Notes: generated by a model from the sequence alone, not told the origin. A stretch of DNA of 64,000 nt from Pokkaliibacter plantistimulans (GCF_046844695.1 NZ_CP177354.1:1302001-1366000); one strand, 5' to 3'. Positions 34,870 to 44,511 are shown, counted from the first letter of the stretch. Numbers and translations are program-made.

Positions 34870-37800
34870 CTACTTGCCGATGGCGTCCTTGTTGATACGG
34901 TTCGGCCAGTCGCGCTTGACATGGATATCCAGCTGCGGGAAGGCAATCTCGATATTGTTGGCGCGGAACAGGTTATTGATACGGTTGAGAATCTGGTGCT
35001 GGGAGGGCAGTCGATGCCCCAGCTCGTTGACGTAGTAGCGCAACTCGAAGTCGAGGGTGGAATTATTGAACTTGGTGAAGAACACCTCCGGCAGCGGATT
35101 CTCCAGCACCAGATCGCATTCGTTGGCCGCTTGCAGAATCAGGTACTCGGCACGGGCCGTATCGGTACCGTAGGCCACACCGATATTGACCACGATGCGG
35201 GTGATGGCATCACTCAGTGACCAGTTCACCAGCTGCTGGGTGATGAAGGTCTTGTTGGGGACGATGATTTCCTTGCGGTCCCAGTCGACGATGGTCGTGG
35301 CACGAATCTGGATCTTGGTCACTGTCCCCGACAAACCATTGATGGTGACGGTGTCGCCGATGCGGATAGGCTTTTCAAACAGCAGAATCAGACCAGAGAT
35401 AAAGTTGGCGAAGATTTCCTGCAAGCCAAAGCCCAGTCCCACACCGAGCGCTGCCACCAGCCACTGCAGTTTCGACCAGTCAAAACCGAGGATGGAAAAG
35501 CCCACGAGAATACCTACCAGCACCAGAGTGTACTTGGTCAGGGTAGTGATGGCGTAGCCGGTACCGGGTGACAGTTCGATGCGCTGCAGAATCAGTAGTT
35601 CCAGTACCCCCGGCAGGTTACGCACGCCAACGAAGGTCAGCAGGAATACCGCCAGTGACAGCAGTGCCGCCTTGAGTGAGATCGGTGCCAGCTCGGTACT
35701 GCCGTTGACGGTGACGGAGCTGTCCCACAGCTTGATCTGATCAAGGAAGGAGAGGGAAGTGAACAGATCGGACCAGATCCCCCACAGCACGACCACCAGA
35801 CCGAACATGATCAGCAGGTTCAGCACCTTGCGTGACTGCTCACTGACAGTCTGCAGATCGATCAGGTTTTCTTCCGGCGGGTCGATGGACATCTCGGTGC
35901 TGGAAACCTGGCTGTTGGGGTTGGCTTCCTTCTCCTTGGCACGCTGTGCCAGCAGTTCCGCACGCTTGGACTTGGCGCGGCTGAACGCCAGACGGCGTTC
36001 TTCAATCAGCAGCCAGCGGATCGCCAGACTGTGGATGCAGATACAGACAAACCCGGCAAAGCAGGTCAGGTGCAGCTTGATGTTCATCAGCATGGCGCTG
36101 AAGTAGTAGCCCTGCAGGGTCAGACCCAGCAGCACCAGCTGGCTCAGGGGGAAGAACCAGTGCACGGCAAGAAACAGACGTCGCTGGGAGGCCGTAGGAT
36201 TCTGTCCGACCCACACCTTGCGGTCTTTGAATACGCGCCAGTAATAGAGTGCCAGCCCGATGGTGAGGATGATGAAGGCCATCCGCCCCAGGGTGTTGCG
36301 CAGGTCATCACCGAGATTGTTTTCTGTCAGGGCAATGATAAAGATCGATGGCAGGGCCACCGGAAACAACCGGCGCGATACCCGGCGGATCAGAGTGACC
36401 TGCACCTCGGGCCAGTTAAAGTGGGCGATGAACAGGTTGTTGGGGCGATTGAACTTGCGCATCAGCAGATGCAGACCCGTCAGCATCGACAGAACAATCA
36501 GCGCCTGCTGCAGCGCATAGGACAGATTGCTGTCGCTGATCTGGTGCAGATACCAGGCCAGCGTCAGCTGAATCACACTCCAGGGCAGGGTATAGAACGC
36601 ACATACCAGAATCAGACGCAGGGTCAGCAGGAAACCGTCCTGCGTCACCTTGCCCAGCTTGCCCTGAATCTCTGCCGCCACTTCGTCACAGCGGTTGGCG
36701 GCCACCCGCCGCAGAGACAGCATCAGCAAAATCATGAACAGCGCGGCTGTGGTGCTAAGGGTATCGGGGGTGATGGAGCTGACCACGCTCTTCCAGTAAT
36801 GGGGCATCAACAGCGCGCTGACCGCCACCAGACAGTCCATCACCCAGCTGAAGTTGACCGGGCGGGCCGAAGGCACCCATAGCAGGTGTTCATCGATCAG
36901 GCTGCGGAACTGCTGCAGCTGTTGCTGCAACTGGTTGTTGGACAGGTCTACCTGCGCCAGAACACTGACATAGCTGCTGGCGCTGGAGGACAGCTTGCTG
37001 AGAATTTCCTTGCGCACATCCAGCAGCTCGGTGAAGGTCTTGCGATCGGCTTCGCTGAGGTTCTGGAATTCGGGATCATCCTGATACTGCTCCAGCAACA
37101 CTTCACGGTTATCGAGCTGATTGAGCTGCTGGTCGTAGTCGTAAATCTTCAGCTGCAGCTGATCCAGCTGATCACTCAGCTGCTTGGCGGGCAGGGCAGG
37201 GGGCAAGTCGCGCAGTTCGCTGCGCAGCGTCTCGCCGAAGGCAACGCTGACCTTGAGCAGGTCCAGCTGCTTTTTCAGATCCTGATAGCGCTGGGTCAGC
37301 ATGCGCGACTGGCCATCAATCTGATCTGCCTGTTTTTGCGCGTTTTCGATGTTGGTGGTCATGGTGCTGAGCTCATCGCTCAGCTGCTGGTTCAGCTCCA
37401 GCTGCTTCTTGATCAGCGGCGGGCTGTCGCTGGCCTGATCAGTCAGTTTGCGGTTGGCTTCAACGGTCTTTTCGGTGTCCTGACGACGCAGCAGGCTGAT
37501 CTGCTGTTGCAGGGTATCGACCTGGATACTCATGTCCTTGGTCTGCAGCTCCAGCAGCTGGCGCTTCTGCTCCGCCAGCGTGGCGCGGTTGGGCACGCTC
37601 AGCAGCTCCAGTTCCAGCATGCGCAGCTCAGCCGTGAGGGCGTTACGCTTGGCCGACAGCATGATCATGGTCGCCTCGCTGAGCACATCGGCGGCGCCAG
37701 CGCGGTTGGCCTGGGTGATCTGCTCGTTGACCTGATCCATTTCCGCCTTGCGCTGATTCAGCTCTTCACGGGCGGTCACACTGCGGCTGGTGAGAGCACT

Positions 37801-38259
37801 GACCGCATTGCGCGCGGTGGTCAGGCTGTTCTGCAGGTTGTAAAGGTCGGCATTGCGAATCGACAGTTCCTGCTCCAGCTGGCTCTGATTCTTGTCGTAT
37901 TCGTAGGGAGCCGGAGTGCTCTTGAAGTTGTCGATCTGGCTCTGCAGCTCGCGGGTCTGCTGGGCAAAGTTTTTCAGCAGCTGGTCATAGCCGTTAGCCT
38001 GATCGATATACTCCTGACGATCCTGACTGAGCTGGATGGCCTGATTGTAGAGGTCACGCAGCTGCTTGGTATCGGTGCTGGTATCGTTGGCGTCCAGCGC
38101 ATCGAGCTTGCGCTGCGCCAGTTTGCCCGGGTCGTAGTTGTCGGGATCCGCATGGGCCTGCCCTGTCAGCAGCGTGCCGCAGAGCAGAGTATAGACCATC
38201 AGCAGTAACGGCCAGAGCATGGCCTGGCGTAAAGAGGGCACGGTGTTGGCTGTGCTCAT
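34870..38259 (-). CDS. mscK: MscK-type large mechanosensitive channel
   Basis: The protein has 1129 residues: a signal peptide (cut near AHA-DPD), a long periplasmic coiled-coil part (about 40-470, rich in Gln, Leu and Asp), about ten membrane helices and a C-terminal MscS pore and vestibule (GLGFGLQEIFANFISGLIL, EKPIRIGDTVTI, WDRKEIIVPNKTFITQQLVNWSLSD). GHRLPSQHQI near the end follows MscK rather than YjeP. Such channels open on osmotic downshift and release solutes; MscK in E. coli also depends on outside K+. It lies 55 bases after dctB on the same strand. Confidence 0.9.
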   Translation of the reverse strand: MSTANTVPSLRQAMLWPLLLMVYTLLCGTLLTGQAHADPDNYDPGKLAQRKLDALDANDTSTDTKQLRDLYNQAIQLSQDRQEYIDQANGYDQLLKNFAQQTRELQSQIDNFKSTPAPYEYDKNQSQLEQELSIRNADLYNLQNSLTTARNAVSALTSRSVTAREELNQRKAEMDQVNEQITQANRAGAADVLSEATMIMLSAKRNALTAELRMLELELLSVPNRATLAEQKRQLLELQTKDMSIQVDTLQQQISLLRRQDTEKTVEANRKLTDQASDSPPLIKKQLELNQQLSDELSTMTTNIENAQKQADQIDGQSRMLTQRYQDLKKQLDLLKVSVAFGETLRSELRDLPPALPAKQLSDQLDQLQLKIYDYDQQLNQLDNREVLLEQYQDDPEFQNLSEADRKTFTELLDVRKEILSKLSSSASSYVSVLAQVDLSNNQLQQQLQQFRSLIDEHLLWVPSARPVNFSWVMDCLVAVSALLMPHYWKSVVSSITPDTLSTTAALFMILLMLSLRRVAANRCDEVAAEIQGKLGKVTQDGFLLTLRLILVCAFYTLPWSVIQLTLAWYLHQISDSNLSYALQQALIVLSMLTGLHLLMRKFNRPNNLFIAHFNWPEVQVTLIRRVSRRLFPVALPSIFIIALTENNLGDDLRNTLGRMAFIILTIGLALYYWRVFKDRKVWVGQNPTASQRRLFLAVHWFFPLSQLVLLGLTLQGYYFSAMLMNIKLHLTCFAGFVCICIHSLAIRWLLIEERRLAFSRAKSKRAELLAQRAKEKEANPNSQVSSTEMSIDPPEENLIDLQTVSEQSRKVLNLLIMFGLVVVLWGIWSDLFTSLSFLDQIKLWDSSVTVNGSTELAPISLKAALLSLAVFLLTFVGVRNLPGVLELLILQRIELSPGTGYAITTLTKYTLVLVGILVGFSILGFDWSKLQWLVAALGVGLGFGLQEIFANFISGLILLFEKPIRIGDTVTINGLSGTVTKIQIRATTIVDWDRKEIIVPNKTFITQQLVNWSLSDAITRIVVNIGVAYGTDTARAEYLILQAANECDLVLENPLPEVFFTKFNNSTLDFELRYYVNELGHRLPSQHQILNRINNLFRANNIEIAFPQLDIHVKRDWPNRINKDAIGK

Positions 38260-38314
38260 GGGTATCCTGATCCTGACAAGGTGCCTGAAGTAGCGGAGCG
38301 CAATGGAATGGGCG

Positions 38315-40636
38315 CTACCCTATCATGGGACTAGTGCGCTGCACAGGGTGAGCCGCCGGCAGGCTGATACGAAACAGCGCCCCCCCCTCGGGATGGTTCT
38401 CCGCACTCAGCTCACCGTGCAGGTTGTCGACGATGCGATGGGAGATCGACAGGCCGATGCCGAGCCCCTGGCCGATGGGCTTGGAAGTGAAAAATGGCTC
38501 AAACACCCGGGGCAGATGGGTGTCCGGGATGCCCGGGCCATGATCGCGAACGCACAGCGTTACCCGGCCCGGGAGGGAGGTTTCCAGATAGATATCGATA
38601 CGATTGGCGCCTGACGGAGCCGCCGCGGTATGGCCACTTTCATGCATGGCCTGCAGGGCATTGGTGAGGATATTGATCAGTACCTGTTCCAGCTGCAGCA
38701 TGTCGCCCTGTACCCAGGCATAGGGGCTGGCCGGTTCAATATTGATGGTGGTGTGATACTTCTCCAGCTGGCTGTGCAGCATGGCCAGTGCTCCATCCAG
38801 CACGGTCTTCCACTGCAGCGGCTCGGGCTGGCCGCTGGATTTGCGGGCAAAGACCTTGAACTGGGCAATCATCCTGGCCATACGCTCCGTCAGCTGGATG
38901 ATGGTGGCCAGATTGCTGTGCGCCCGCTCGTATTCCTGCCGTTCGACAAAGTGCCGGGCGTTCTCGCTGAAGCTGCGAATGGCCGCCAGTGGCTGGTTCA
39001 GCTCATGGTTGATGCTGGCGGACATCTGCCCTAACAGGGCCAGTTTGGCTGTCTGGATCAGCTCGTTCTGGGTCTGGCGATGCTCATCGATTTCCTGCAG
39101 CAGCCGGGCATTGGTCAGGCTGAGGTCAGTGGTGCGTTCCTCCACGCGCTGCTCCAGCTCATCACGGGCGTGATGCAGTGCCTGTTCATAGCGTTTGCGC
39201 TCGGTAATGTCGTGGATAGTGATAAGAAACTTGCGTTCATCCTGCAGGTGCATATCACCTATTACCCATTCGATGGGGAATTCGCTGCGGTCAGCACGCA
39301 GCCCCCGGGCTTCCAGCAGCAGCTCTGCAGCGGGTGCGTCGTGAGGTGTCTGTTTCAGGGTTTCGATCCGCTGCCAGCACTGGCTGCGGTTGGCCTCAGC
39401 AAACAGCTCGCTGATAAAGTGGCCCTTGATGTGTTGCCAGTCATAGCCGAACAGGGCTTCTGCCATGGGGTTGAAGGACTCGATACGACCATCGGTATCC
39501 AGCGTGACAAGGCCTGCGTGAGTGTTGTCGATGATGGCCTGAATACGTGCCTTGTTGAGGGCGCGGGTCTGGCTGGACTGGTGGTGGAAGGCTTCACGTT
39601 CTGAACGGATACGCCGGCGCAGGCGGATAAAAACGCCGATCATCACCAGAATGACATAGAGGGTCGTGACCAGTACCACATGGTTGAGCACCTGGCTGTA
39701 GAGGCTGCTCAGGCGGGTAAAGGTGCGCAGGGTGAAATCATAGTTGGGAATGGGCCGCTGTTGCTGCAGGTAGGCTACGGTATGAATGTCTTCGGCCAGG
39801 CTGCTTTGCGGCCTGCCGTTGCCCGCTGAATCAAGAATGGTTACCAGCGATGAGCTGGCGCTGAGCTGGCGTTTCTCAACGATGGACAGCGAGGTCAGCT
39901 CGCGCGGGCCATAGCGCTGGCTTTCGACAATGCGTTGCTGCGCCGCAGGCGTCAGTGGTGTCAGGGTCTTCAGCTGCCAGTTGGCGCGGGTGCTGATAAA
40001 GATGACGCCGTCTTTGTCGGTGACGATGGTGGTGGAGTGATCATTCTTCCACAGCGACTCCAGACGGTTGACGGCCACTTTGACTACCAGCACACCGATG
40101 ATGCGATCATTGGCGCGCAGCGGGTAGGCAAAGAAGTAACCGCGGATATTGGACGTGGTGCCCAGGGCAAAGTAGCGTCCGGTCTGTCCCTGCATGGCCT
40201 GAGTAAAGTAAGGGCGATAGTTAAAGTTCTTGCCCACGAAGGAGTCGTCGTCCTGCCAGTTGCTGGAGGCAATGGTCTGGCCATCGGTGCTCATCAGGTA
40301 CATCACCGAGGCGCCAGCGACGGCATTGGAGCGATGCAGCTGCTGATTGATACGCAGCTGCAGGCCCGCATCATCAGGGTGCTGCGCCAGACGAATCAGT
40401 TCCGGGTGGGTCGACAGCAGTTCTGGCAGATATTCGTACTTCGACAGCTCACGCTCCAGACCGGTGGAGAAGCGGTCCATCATGTTTTCACCCTGAGCTT
40501 CGAGGCTTTCCAGGGTCGAGCGGTAACTCCACAGTGCCGTGATGGCGATCAGGGCAATACCAAGCAGCAGGAGCAGTCCACCGATCAGCCAGGGAACGGG
40601 ATTGCGCAGGCTGTGATGAGGAGGTGTGAGCTGCAT
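38315..40636 (-). CDS. dctB: DctB-type C4-dicarboxylate sensor histidine kinase
   Basis: The protein has 773 residues: membrane helix 1 near 15-35, a periplasmic double-Cache region (DDDSFVGKNFNYRPYFTQAMQ, GRYFALGTTSNIRGYFFAYPL) as in DctB, helix 2 near 315-337, a PAS domain (about 365-485), a coiled coil, HisKA with H544 (SASINHELNQPLAAIRSF) and HATPase (NILTNALQAM, GLGIGLSISH). DctB senses succinate, malate or fumarate and phosphorylates DctD, encoded 33 kb away at 3823-5169. The PAS domain is an addition to the shorter DctB known from rhizobia. The target dctPQM ends about 4.7 kb away. Confidence 0.88.
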   Translation of the reverse strand: MQLTPPHHSLRNPVPWLIGGLLLLLGIALIAITALWSYRSTLESLEAQGENMMDRFSTGLERELSKYEYLPELLSTHPELIRLAQHPDDAGLQLRINQQLHRSNAVAGASVMYLMSTDGQTIASSNWQDDDSFVGKNFNYRPYFTQAMQGQTGRYFALGTTSNIRGYFFAYPLRANDRIIGVLVVKVAVNRLESLWKNDHSTTIVTDKDGVIFISTRANWQLKTLTPLTPAAQQRIVESQRYGPRELTSLSIVEKRQLSASSSLVTILDSAGNGRPQSSLAEDIHTVAYLQQQRPIPNYDFTLRTFTRLSSLYSQVLNHVVLVTTLYVILVMIGVFIRLRRRIRSEREAFHHQSSQTRALNKARIQAIIDNTHAGLVTLDTDGRIESFNPMAEALFGYDWQHIKGHFISELFAEANRSQCWQRIETLKQTPHDAPAAELLLEARGLRADRSEFPIEWVIGDMHLQDERKFLITIHDITERKRYEQALHHARDELEQRVEERTTDLSLTNARLLQEIDEHRQTQNELIQTAKLALLGQMSASINHELNQPLAAIRSFSENARHFVERQEYERAHSNLATIIQLTERMARMIAQFKVFARKSSGQPEPLQWKTVLDGALAMLHSQLEKYHTTINIEPASPYAWVQGDMLQLEQVLINILTNALQAMHESGHTAAAPSGANRIDIYLETSLPGRVTLCVRDHGPGIPDTHLPRVFEPFFTSKPIGQGLGIGLSISHRIVDNLHGELSAENHPEGGALFRISLPAAHPVQRTSPMIG

Positions 40637-40864
40637 GGGCGACGCGCTATCAAAGTGTGGAGTCTGTCATGATACGGGAATTTTCCTGTCGCTGTCGGCA
40701 GCAGAGTGACTCTGGTCGTGACGTGTTCAGGCATTACTGCGCAAGTGCCGTGTTTCAGCCGCTATCACCCCAGGCAATAGCCATTTGTGACGACGGAGTT
40801 CTGGGCTGTCCCAGGGCGCTCTGCTATAAACACGGTGGTCCTTCACTCTATCGATGTTATCGCC

Positions 40865-41809
40865 ATGACTGCCACTCTTGATGCCCTCGGTCCGATCTTT
40901 CTACTGGTGTTGCTTGGCTATGCCCTGCAGCGCTGGCAATTTCCCGGAGATGGCTTCTGGCCACTGGCAGAGCGCTTTACCTATTACCTGCTGTTTCCGG
41001 CACTGCTGATTCACAATCTGGCCCCGGCACACTTTGCCGGGGTGGCGGTGAGTGACATCGTGCTGCTGGTGGTAGCCATGCTGCTGGTGGCGACGGTCAT
41101 GCTGGTGGCCGTACGGCACTGGGTTTCGGCGACGCCTGCCGCCTTTACCTCCTTCTATCAGGGGGGTATCCGTTTCAATACTTATGTCGGGCTGGCGGCA
41201 GTCAATCAGTTGTACGGTGATCAGGGCATAGTTGTGGCGGCGGTCACCATTGCCATCATGATCCCGCTGATCAACGTGCTGTGTGTGCTGATCTTTGCCT
41301 TTTATGGCGGGCAGGGGGAAAAGGTCAGCTGGGGCGCAACAGCGATGCAGATCGCTAGAAATCCACTGATCCTTGGTTGCGTGATGGGTGTGCTGCTGAA
41401 TGTCAGTGGAATTGGTTTACCGTTCTGGAGCAAACCGGCCTTGGGCATTCTCAGCCAGGCGGCCTTACCTGTGGGTCTGCTGGCGGTGGGCTTTGCACTG
41501 AATCTGCGCGCATTGCGTGGTGCTATCGCACCGCTGGGATGGGCCTGTGTGGCGAAATTCCTGGCGTTGCCACTGGTCGCTCTGATGCTGGCCCGAATAT
41601 GGGGGGCGGAGCCGCTGGTGACGCAGGTGCTGATTCTGTTTGCTGCGCTGCCGACGGCCTCTTCGTCCTATATTCTGGCGCGGCAGATGGGCGGCGATGC
41701 CCCCCTGATGGCGGGGATCATTACCGCGCAGACCTTGCTGGCGATGGCAACCCTGCCGATCACCCTGATGCTCTATCCGCTGCTTGGGCTGAGTCTCGGC
41801 ACGGGCTGA
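40865..41809 (+). CDS. AEC-family permease
   Basis: The protein has 314 residues and about ten membrane helices (GPIFLLVLLGYALQRWQF, FYQGGIRFNTYVGLA, ARNPLILGCVMGVLLN, LPTASSSYILARQMGGD), typical of the auxin efflux carrier family, whose bacterial members move malonate, malate or other anions. I chose the ATG at 40865; the frame upstream is not membrane-like. A TATAAA at 40825-40830 may be the -10. It is divergent from dctB, which hints at an organic acid substrate. Confidence 0.8.
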   Translation: MTATLDALGPIFLLVLLGYALQRWQFPGDGFWPLAERFTYYLLFPALLIHNLAPAHFAGVAVSDIVLLVVAMLLVATVMLVAVRHWVSATPAAFTSFYQGGIRFNTYVGLAAVNQLYGDQGIVVAAVTIAIMIPLINVLCVLIFAFYGGQGEKVSWGATAMQIARNPLILGCVMGVLLNVSGIGLPFWSKPALGILSQAALPVGLLAVGFALNLRALRGAIAPLGWACVAKFLALPLVALMLARIWGAEPLVTQVLILFAALPTASSSYILARQMGGDAPLMAGIITAQTLLAMATLPITLMLYPLLGLSLGTG

Positions 41810-41833
41810 GGACCAGTCCAGAGCTTTTCAGCG

Positions 41834-42295
41834 TCAGTGAGAATAGTGACTCAGGATATGCCGCCAGTGCTCTTCACTGACGGGCTGTACTGACAGGCGG
41901 CTGCGATTGATCAGCGGCATACTGGCCAGCTGGCTGTCCAGCTTCAGCGCCTGCAGGGGGATGACGTCAGTGAACTTTTCACGAAGCTGGACATCGACCT
42001 GATACCAGCGAACTTTGCCGGGTTCAGACTTGGCATCAAAATATTTTGATGTCGGGTCAAACGCGCTGGGATCAGGGTAACCCTCGCGCACAATCTCAAC
42101 GATGCCGACAATGCCTGGCTGTGGGCAGCTGGAGTGGTAGAAAAAGGCCAGGTCGCCCAGTTTGATCTGATCGCGCAGGAAGTTGCGGGCCTGGTAGTTT
42201 CGCACGCCATCCCAGCCACTGCGCTGATCTGGTTGCCTTTCAAGATGTTCAATGCCGAAGGTGTCAGGCTCACTTTTCAATAGCCAGAATGTCAT
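41834..42295 (-). CDS. EVE-domain protein
   Basis: The protein has 153 residues, nearly all one EVE domain: MTFWLLKSEPDTFGIEHL, GWDGVRNYQARNFLRDQIKLGDLAFFYHSS, GIVGIVEI and DPTSKYFDAKS. EVE domains are related to YTH and PUA folds and are thought to bind modified bases in DNA or RNA. The length is usual for the stand-alone bacterial form. It ends 24 bases from the convergent AEC permease gene. Confidence 0.9.
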   Translation of the reverse strand: MTFWLLKSEPDTFGIEHLERQPDQRSGWDGVRNYQARNFLRDQIKLGDLAFFYHSSCPQPGIVGIVEIVREGYPDPSAFDPTSKYFDAKSEPGKVRWYQVDVQLREKFTDVIPLQALKLDSQLASMPLINRSRLSVQPVSEEHWRHILSHYSH

Positions 42296-42517
42296 GGTTA
42301 TACCTCTCCAGGGCGCACTTTTTGCGGCGTGAAAAGTCGCAATTTACACCGTCTTTACTACGACCTTAGTTGCAAAAAAAAATTACAAATCTTACCTTTT
42401 CAAGCGGACAGAAAGTGTTAATTTTTAGCGCACATTTTTACGTGGTTTCCCGTTGCTTGCGGGGATAAATCCAGTGTGGCTGGCGTCGGTTTTTGAGTTA
42501 AGAGGAAAGGTTACGCC

Positions 42518-42649
42518 ATGAATAGTCGGCCCGATATGCTGACCCTGTTGTTTCTCGTATTTGTTGTCGGTTTCTGCATCACCGGTTACTCGCAAAGTGA
42601 TGTGCAGTTGTTTGCCCTGATCCAGTCGTTGCTGGGGTCAGTCGGTTAA
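42518..42649 (+). CDS. Small 43-residue single-helix membrane protein
   Basis: An ATG at 42518 with AGAGGAAAGG eight bases before it opens a 43-codon frame: a short polar head (MNSRPDM), a hydrophobic helix (LTLLFLVFVVGFCITGY) and an amphipathic tail. The ribosome binding site and the single helix speak for a real small protein. It stands between the divergent EVE gene and the convergent fau gene, behind an AT-rich stretch (42340-42440). The function is unknown. Confidence 0.55.
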   Translation: MNSRPDMLTLLFLVFVVGFCITGYSQSDVQLFALIQSLLGSVG

Positions 42650-42660
42650 GGACCGTTGGT

Positions 42661-43398
42661 TCAGCTCTTCTGCTTTATGCCGTTAGACATCCCTGACGGT
42701 GCTGTTTGTGTGTCAGCGGTGTCCCCAGTGCCTGATGCGGGACACCAGCCACCGTCCGTCATGATTCCCTGTAATGGAATGTCCCAGCTGGCGACCGGCA
42801 GTTGCGGTACTTCTTGCCCCTGATGTGCCAGTCCTATCATGCGTGTTGACAGATAGCCGCGGTGCAGGAAGGCAAACGCCCGATCATAGAAGCCACCTCC
42901 CATTCCCAGCCGATTTCCACCTGCATCAAACGCCACCAGTGGCATGCAGATCAGATCCAGAGTCCAGGCCGGGCGCTGGGCTGACACATCAAAGCGTGGC
43001 TCTTCAATACCAAAGCGATTGCGCACCATCGGTGTGTCCGCGGTGTAGTGCTGGAACAGCATACGATGGTCATTCAGTGGGTGCAGTACCGGCAAATAGA
43101 CGTGCTTGTGCATTGACCAGGCTTTGTGGATCAGCGGGCGCGGATCAATTTCACCATCATTACTCAGATACAGTGCCAGATGCTTGCTGCTGATAAAGGC
43201 GGGATGAGCGGCCATGCGGCGTACCAGCGACCTGGCAGCATGCCGTTGTTGCTGAGCTGACAGGCTGCGGCGCAGGTGACGCATCTGCCGACGCAACTGC
43301 TGCTTCTGTTGCTCCAGTAGTTGCAGATCATCGACAGATGCAGCTGCAGAGTGGGTAGGTAGACTGGCAACTGTTGAGTTCATCACACTGTGCGCCAT
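42661..43398 (-). CDS. fau: 5-formyltetrahydrofolate cyclo-ligase
   Basis: The protein has 245 residues from the ATG at 43398. It has the family features LRRQMRHLRRSLSAQQQ, ALYLSNDGEIDPRPLI, FGIEEPR, DLICMPLVAFDAGGNRLGMGGGFYDRA and MIGLAHQGQEV. It turns 5-formyl-THF into 5,10-methenyl-THF. The start is uncertain: a TTG at 43434 and an ATG at 43383 are also possible, none with a good ribosome binding site. The tail of about 30 residues is longer than usual. It follows the 6S RNA gene as in E. coli, where the two are transcribed together. Confidence 0.9.
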   Translation of the reverse strand: MAHSVMNSTVASLPTHSAAASVDDLQLLEQQKQQLRRQMRHLRRSLSAQQQRHAARSLVRRMAAHPAFISSKHLALYLSNDGEIDPRPLIHKAWSMHKHVYLPVLHPLNDHRMLFQHYTADTPMVRNRFGIEEPRFDVSAQRPAWTLDLICMPLVAFDAGGNRLGMGGGFYDRAFAFLHRGYLSTRMIGLAHQGQEVPQLPVASWDIPLQGIMTDGGWCPASGTGDTADTQTAPSGMSNGIKQKS

Positions 43399-43599
43399 TC
43401 GGTGGTTGGGAAGTGCTGAAGAGGTGAGAGCCAATACTAGCGGCAGTTGCGCTGGTGGTCATGCCTGCTGGCGACAGATTCGTAATTGGCGGCAACGTGC
43501 GATGAGTTTGCTAGTCGTTACAACAAAAGTTGACTGTAGAACTGTGTGATGAGCCATGTAGCTAACCAAATCAGCTACTTCGCCAGGAAAGGAGAAAAG

Positions 43600-43782
43600 G
43601 ACTCCCCGATGATGCCGTTATCCGCCTGTACCCTGAACCAAAGGTTCAGAGTGGGAACGCCTGAGTTTTCAGAAGGCTTTCCGTCAAGCGGACATGCACA
43701 AAGAAAACCACGAGACATTCCCTTGATAAAGTGATTATCGGCTCGAGGGATCTAGCAGATGTATCGAACACCCCAGGGAGCT
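43600..43782 (-). ncRNA. ssrS: 6S RNA
   Basis: The reverse strand between zapA and fau holds a 6S RNA of about 183 bases. It starts with AGCTCCCTGGGGTGTTCG, then CCCTCGAGCCGATA, AATGT and GTGCATGTCCGC, GGAAAGCC, a hairpin CTGAACC/GGTTCAG, and ends CATCATCGGGGAG, which pairs with CTCCCTGGGG at the 5' end. These parts follow E. coli and Pseudomonas 6S in order. The gene order zapA-ssrS-fau is the classic one. 6S RNA binds sigma-70 RNA polymerase and dampens it in stationary phase. Ends are estimated to within a few bases. Confidence 0.9.
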
Positions 43783-43789
43783 GGGTGCG

Positions 43790-43817
43790 ATTATACACAC
43801 TTGCATGGGGATGTCAG
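43790..43817 (-). promoter_or_regulatory. Sigma-70 promoter of 6S RNA
   Basis: On the reverse strand CTGACA (43817-43812), a 16-base spacer and TATAAT (43795-43790) lie seven bases before the predicted 6S start. Confidence 0.85.
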
Positions 43818-43830
43818 GACTTGAAATTTA

Positions 43831-44148
43831 TTATTCCTTGCCTTCCTCAGCATCTGCCGGGGTTGGGTTCAATACCTGATCAACCCGCTCAGCCAGAGCG
43901 CGGGCCTGACGATCAGCCTGCTCGTTGGCGCGTTGCATGCCCAGCAGTTCGTAAGACAGATTCAGTGCCGTCATGATGGCGATGCGCTCCATGCCATGCA
44001 CCTTGCCGCTCTGCCGTACCTGACGCATGCGCTGATCGAGCAGTTTGGCCGATAGCAGCAACTCGTCCTTGCTTTCCTCTGGGCAGTTAATCAGGAATTC
44101 CTTGTCCAGAATGGTAATTGCCACAGTAGTGGCAGTTTGACGACTCAT
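43831..44148 (-). CDS. zapA: Cell division protein ZapA
   Basis: The protein has 105 residues: an N-terminal globular head (VAITILDKEFLINCPEESKDELLLSAKLLDQRM in outline) and a C-terminal coiled coil (ANEQADRQARALAERVDQ), as in ZapA. It cross-links FtsZ filaments at the division site. I chose the ATG at 44148, with GGAG nine bases before it; a TTG five codons upstream is less likely. It is followed by 6S RNA and fau. Confidence 0.93.
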   Translation of the reverse strand: MSRQTATTVAITILDKEFLINCPEESKDELLLSAKLLDQRMRQVRQSGKVHGMERIAIMTALNLSYELLGMQRANEQADRQARALAERVDQVLNPTPADAEEGKE

Positions 44149-44511
44149 ACCTAGAAGCTCCAAACCTTTTCGATGGCTTGCGGAGTGATTGTGTTATCTG
44201 CTGACTTCTTTCACCCAGACAAGATATCTGAATTGTCGTGGCCAGCATGGCGCAAATGAAGCTGCGCCTAAGAATTATAGTGCCGATAGCCCAGCCGGTG
44301 TTCTGCAGGTAAAGCAGTGTAACTCAGTGTTAGTGCGGGAGGGGCGCTATTTGGTTACGAGGTCTTTCCATTGACCTTGATCCGAAGCGTGCCACACAGG
44401 TTTTCCACTCTGGATCGGCAGTAGTATGATAGTGGACCTGTATCAAATTTGCATAAGTCTTTGTTGTCCCCGTTGGCGGGACTCCATGCACCGTCCAGGC
44501 AGAGCGTATTC
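44149..44511. other. Divergent promoter region, zapA / ygfB operon
   Basis: These 363 bases hold a promoter toward ygfB at 44402-44430. I did not find a clear one toward zapA. Short open frames here lack ribosome binding sites. Confidence 0.5.
44402..44430 (+). promoter_or_regulatory. Probable promoter of ygfB-pepP-ubiH-ubiI-gcvH
   Basis: TTTCCA and TATGAT are separated by 17 bases. The -10 differs from TATAAT at one base; the -35 is weak. Confidence 0.5.

Noticed and set aside
36886..38208. 440-codon plus-strand frame opposite mscK
   Set aside because: It is the complement of the coiled-coil coding region and has no promoter or ribosome binding site.
42443..42458. Possible sigma-54 site TGGTTTCCCGTTGCTT before the 43-residue peptide
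   Set aside because: The GG to GC spacing is nine, not ten bases.
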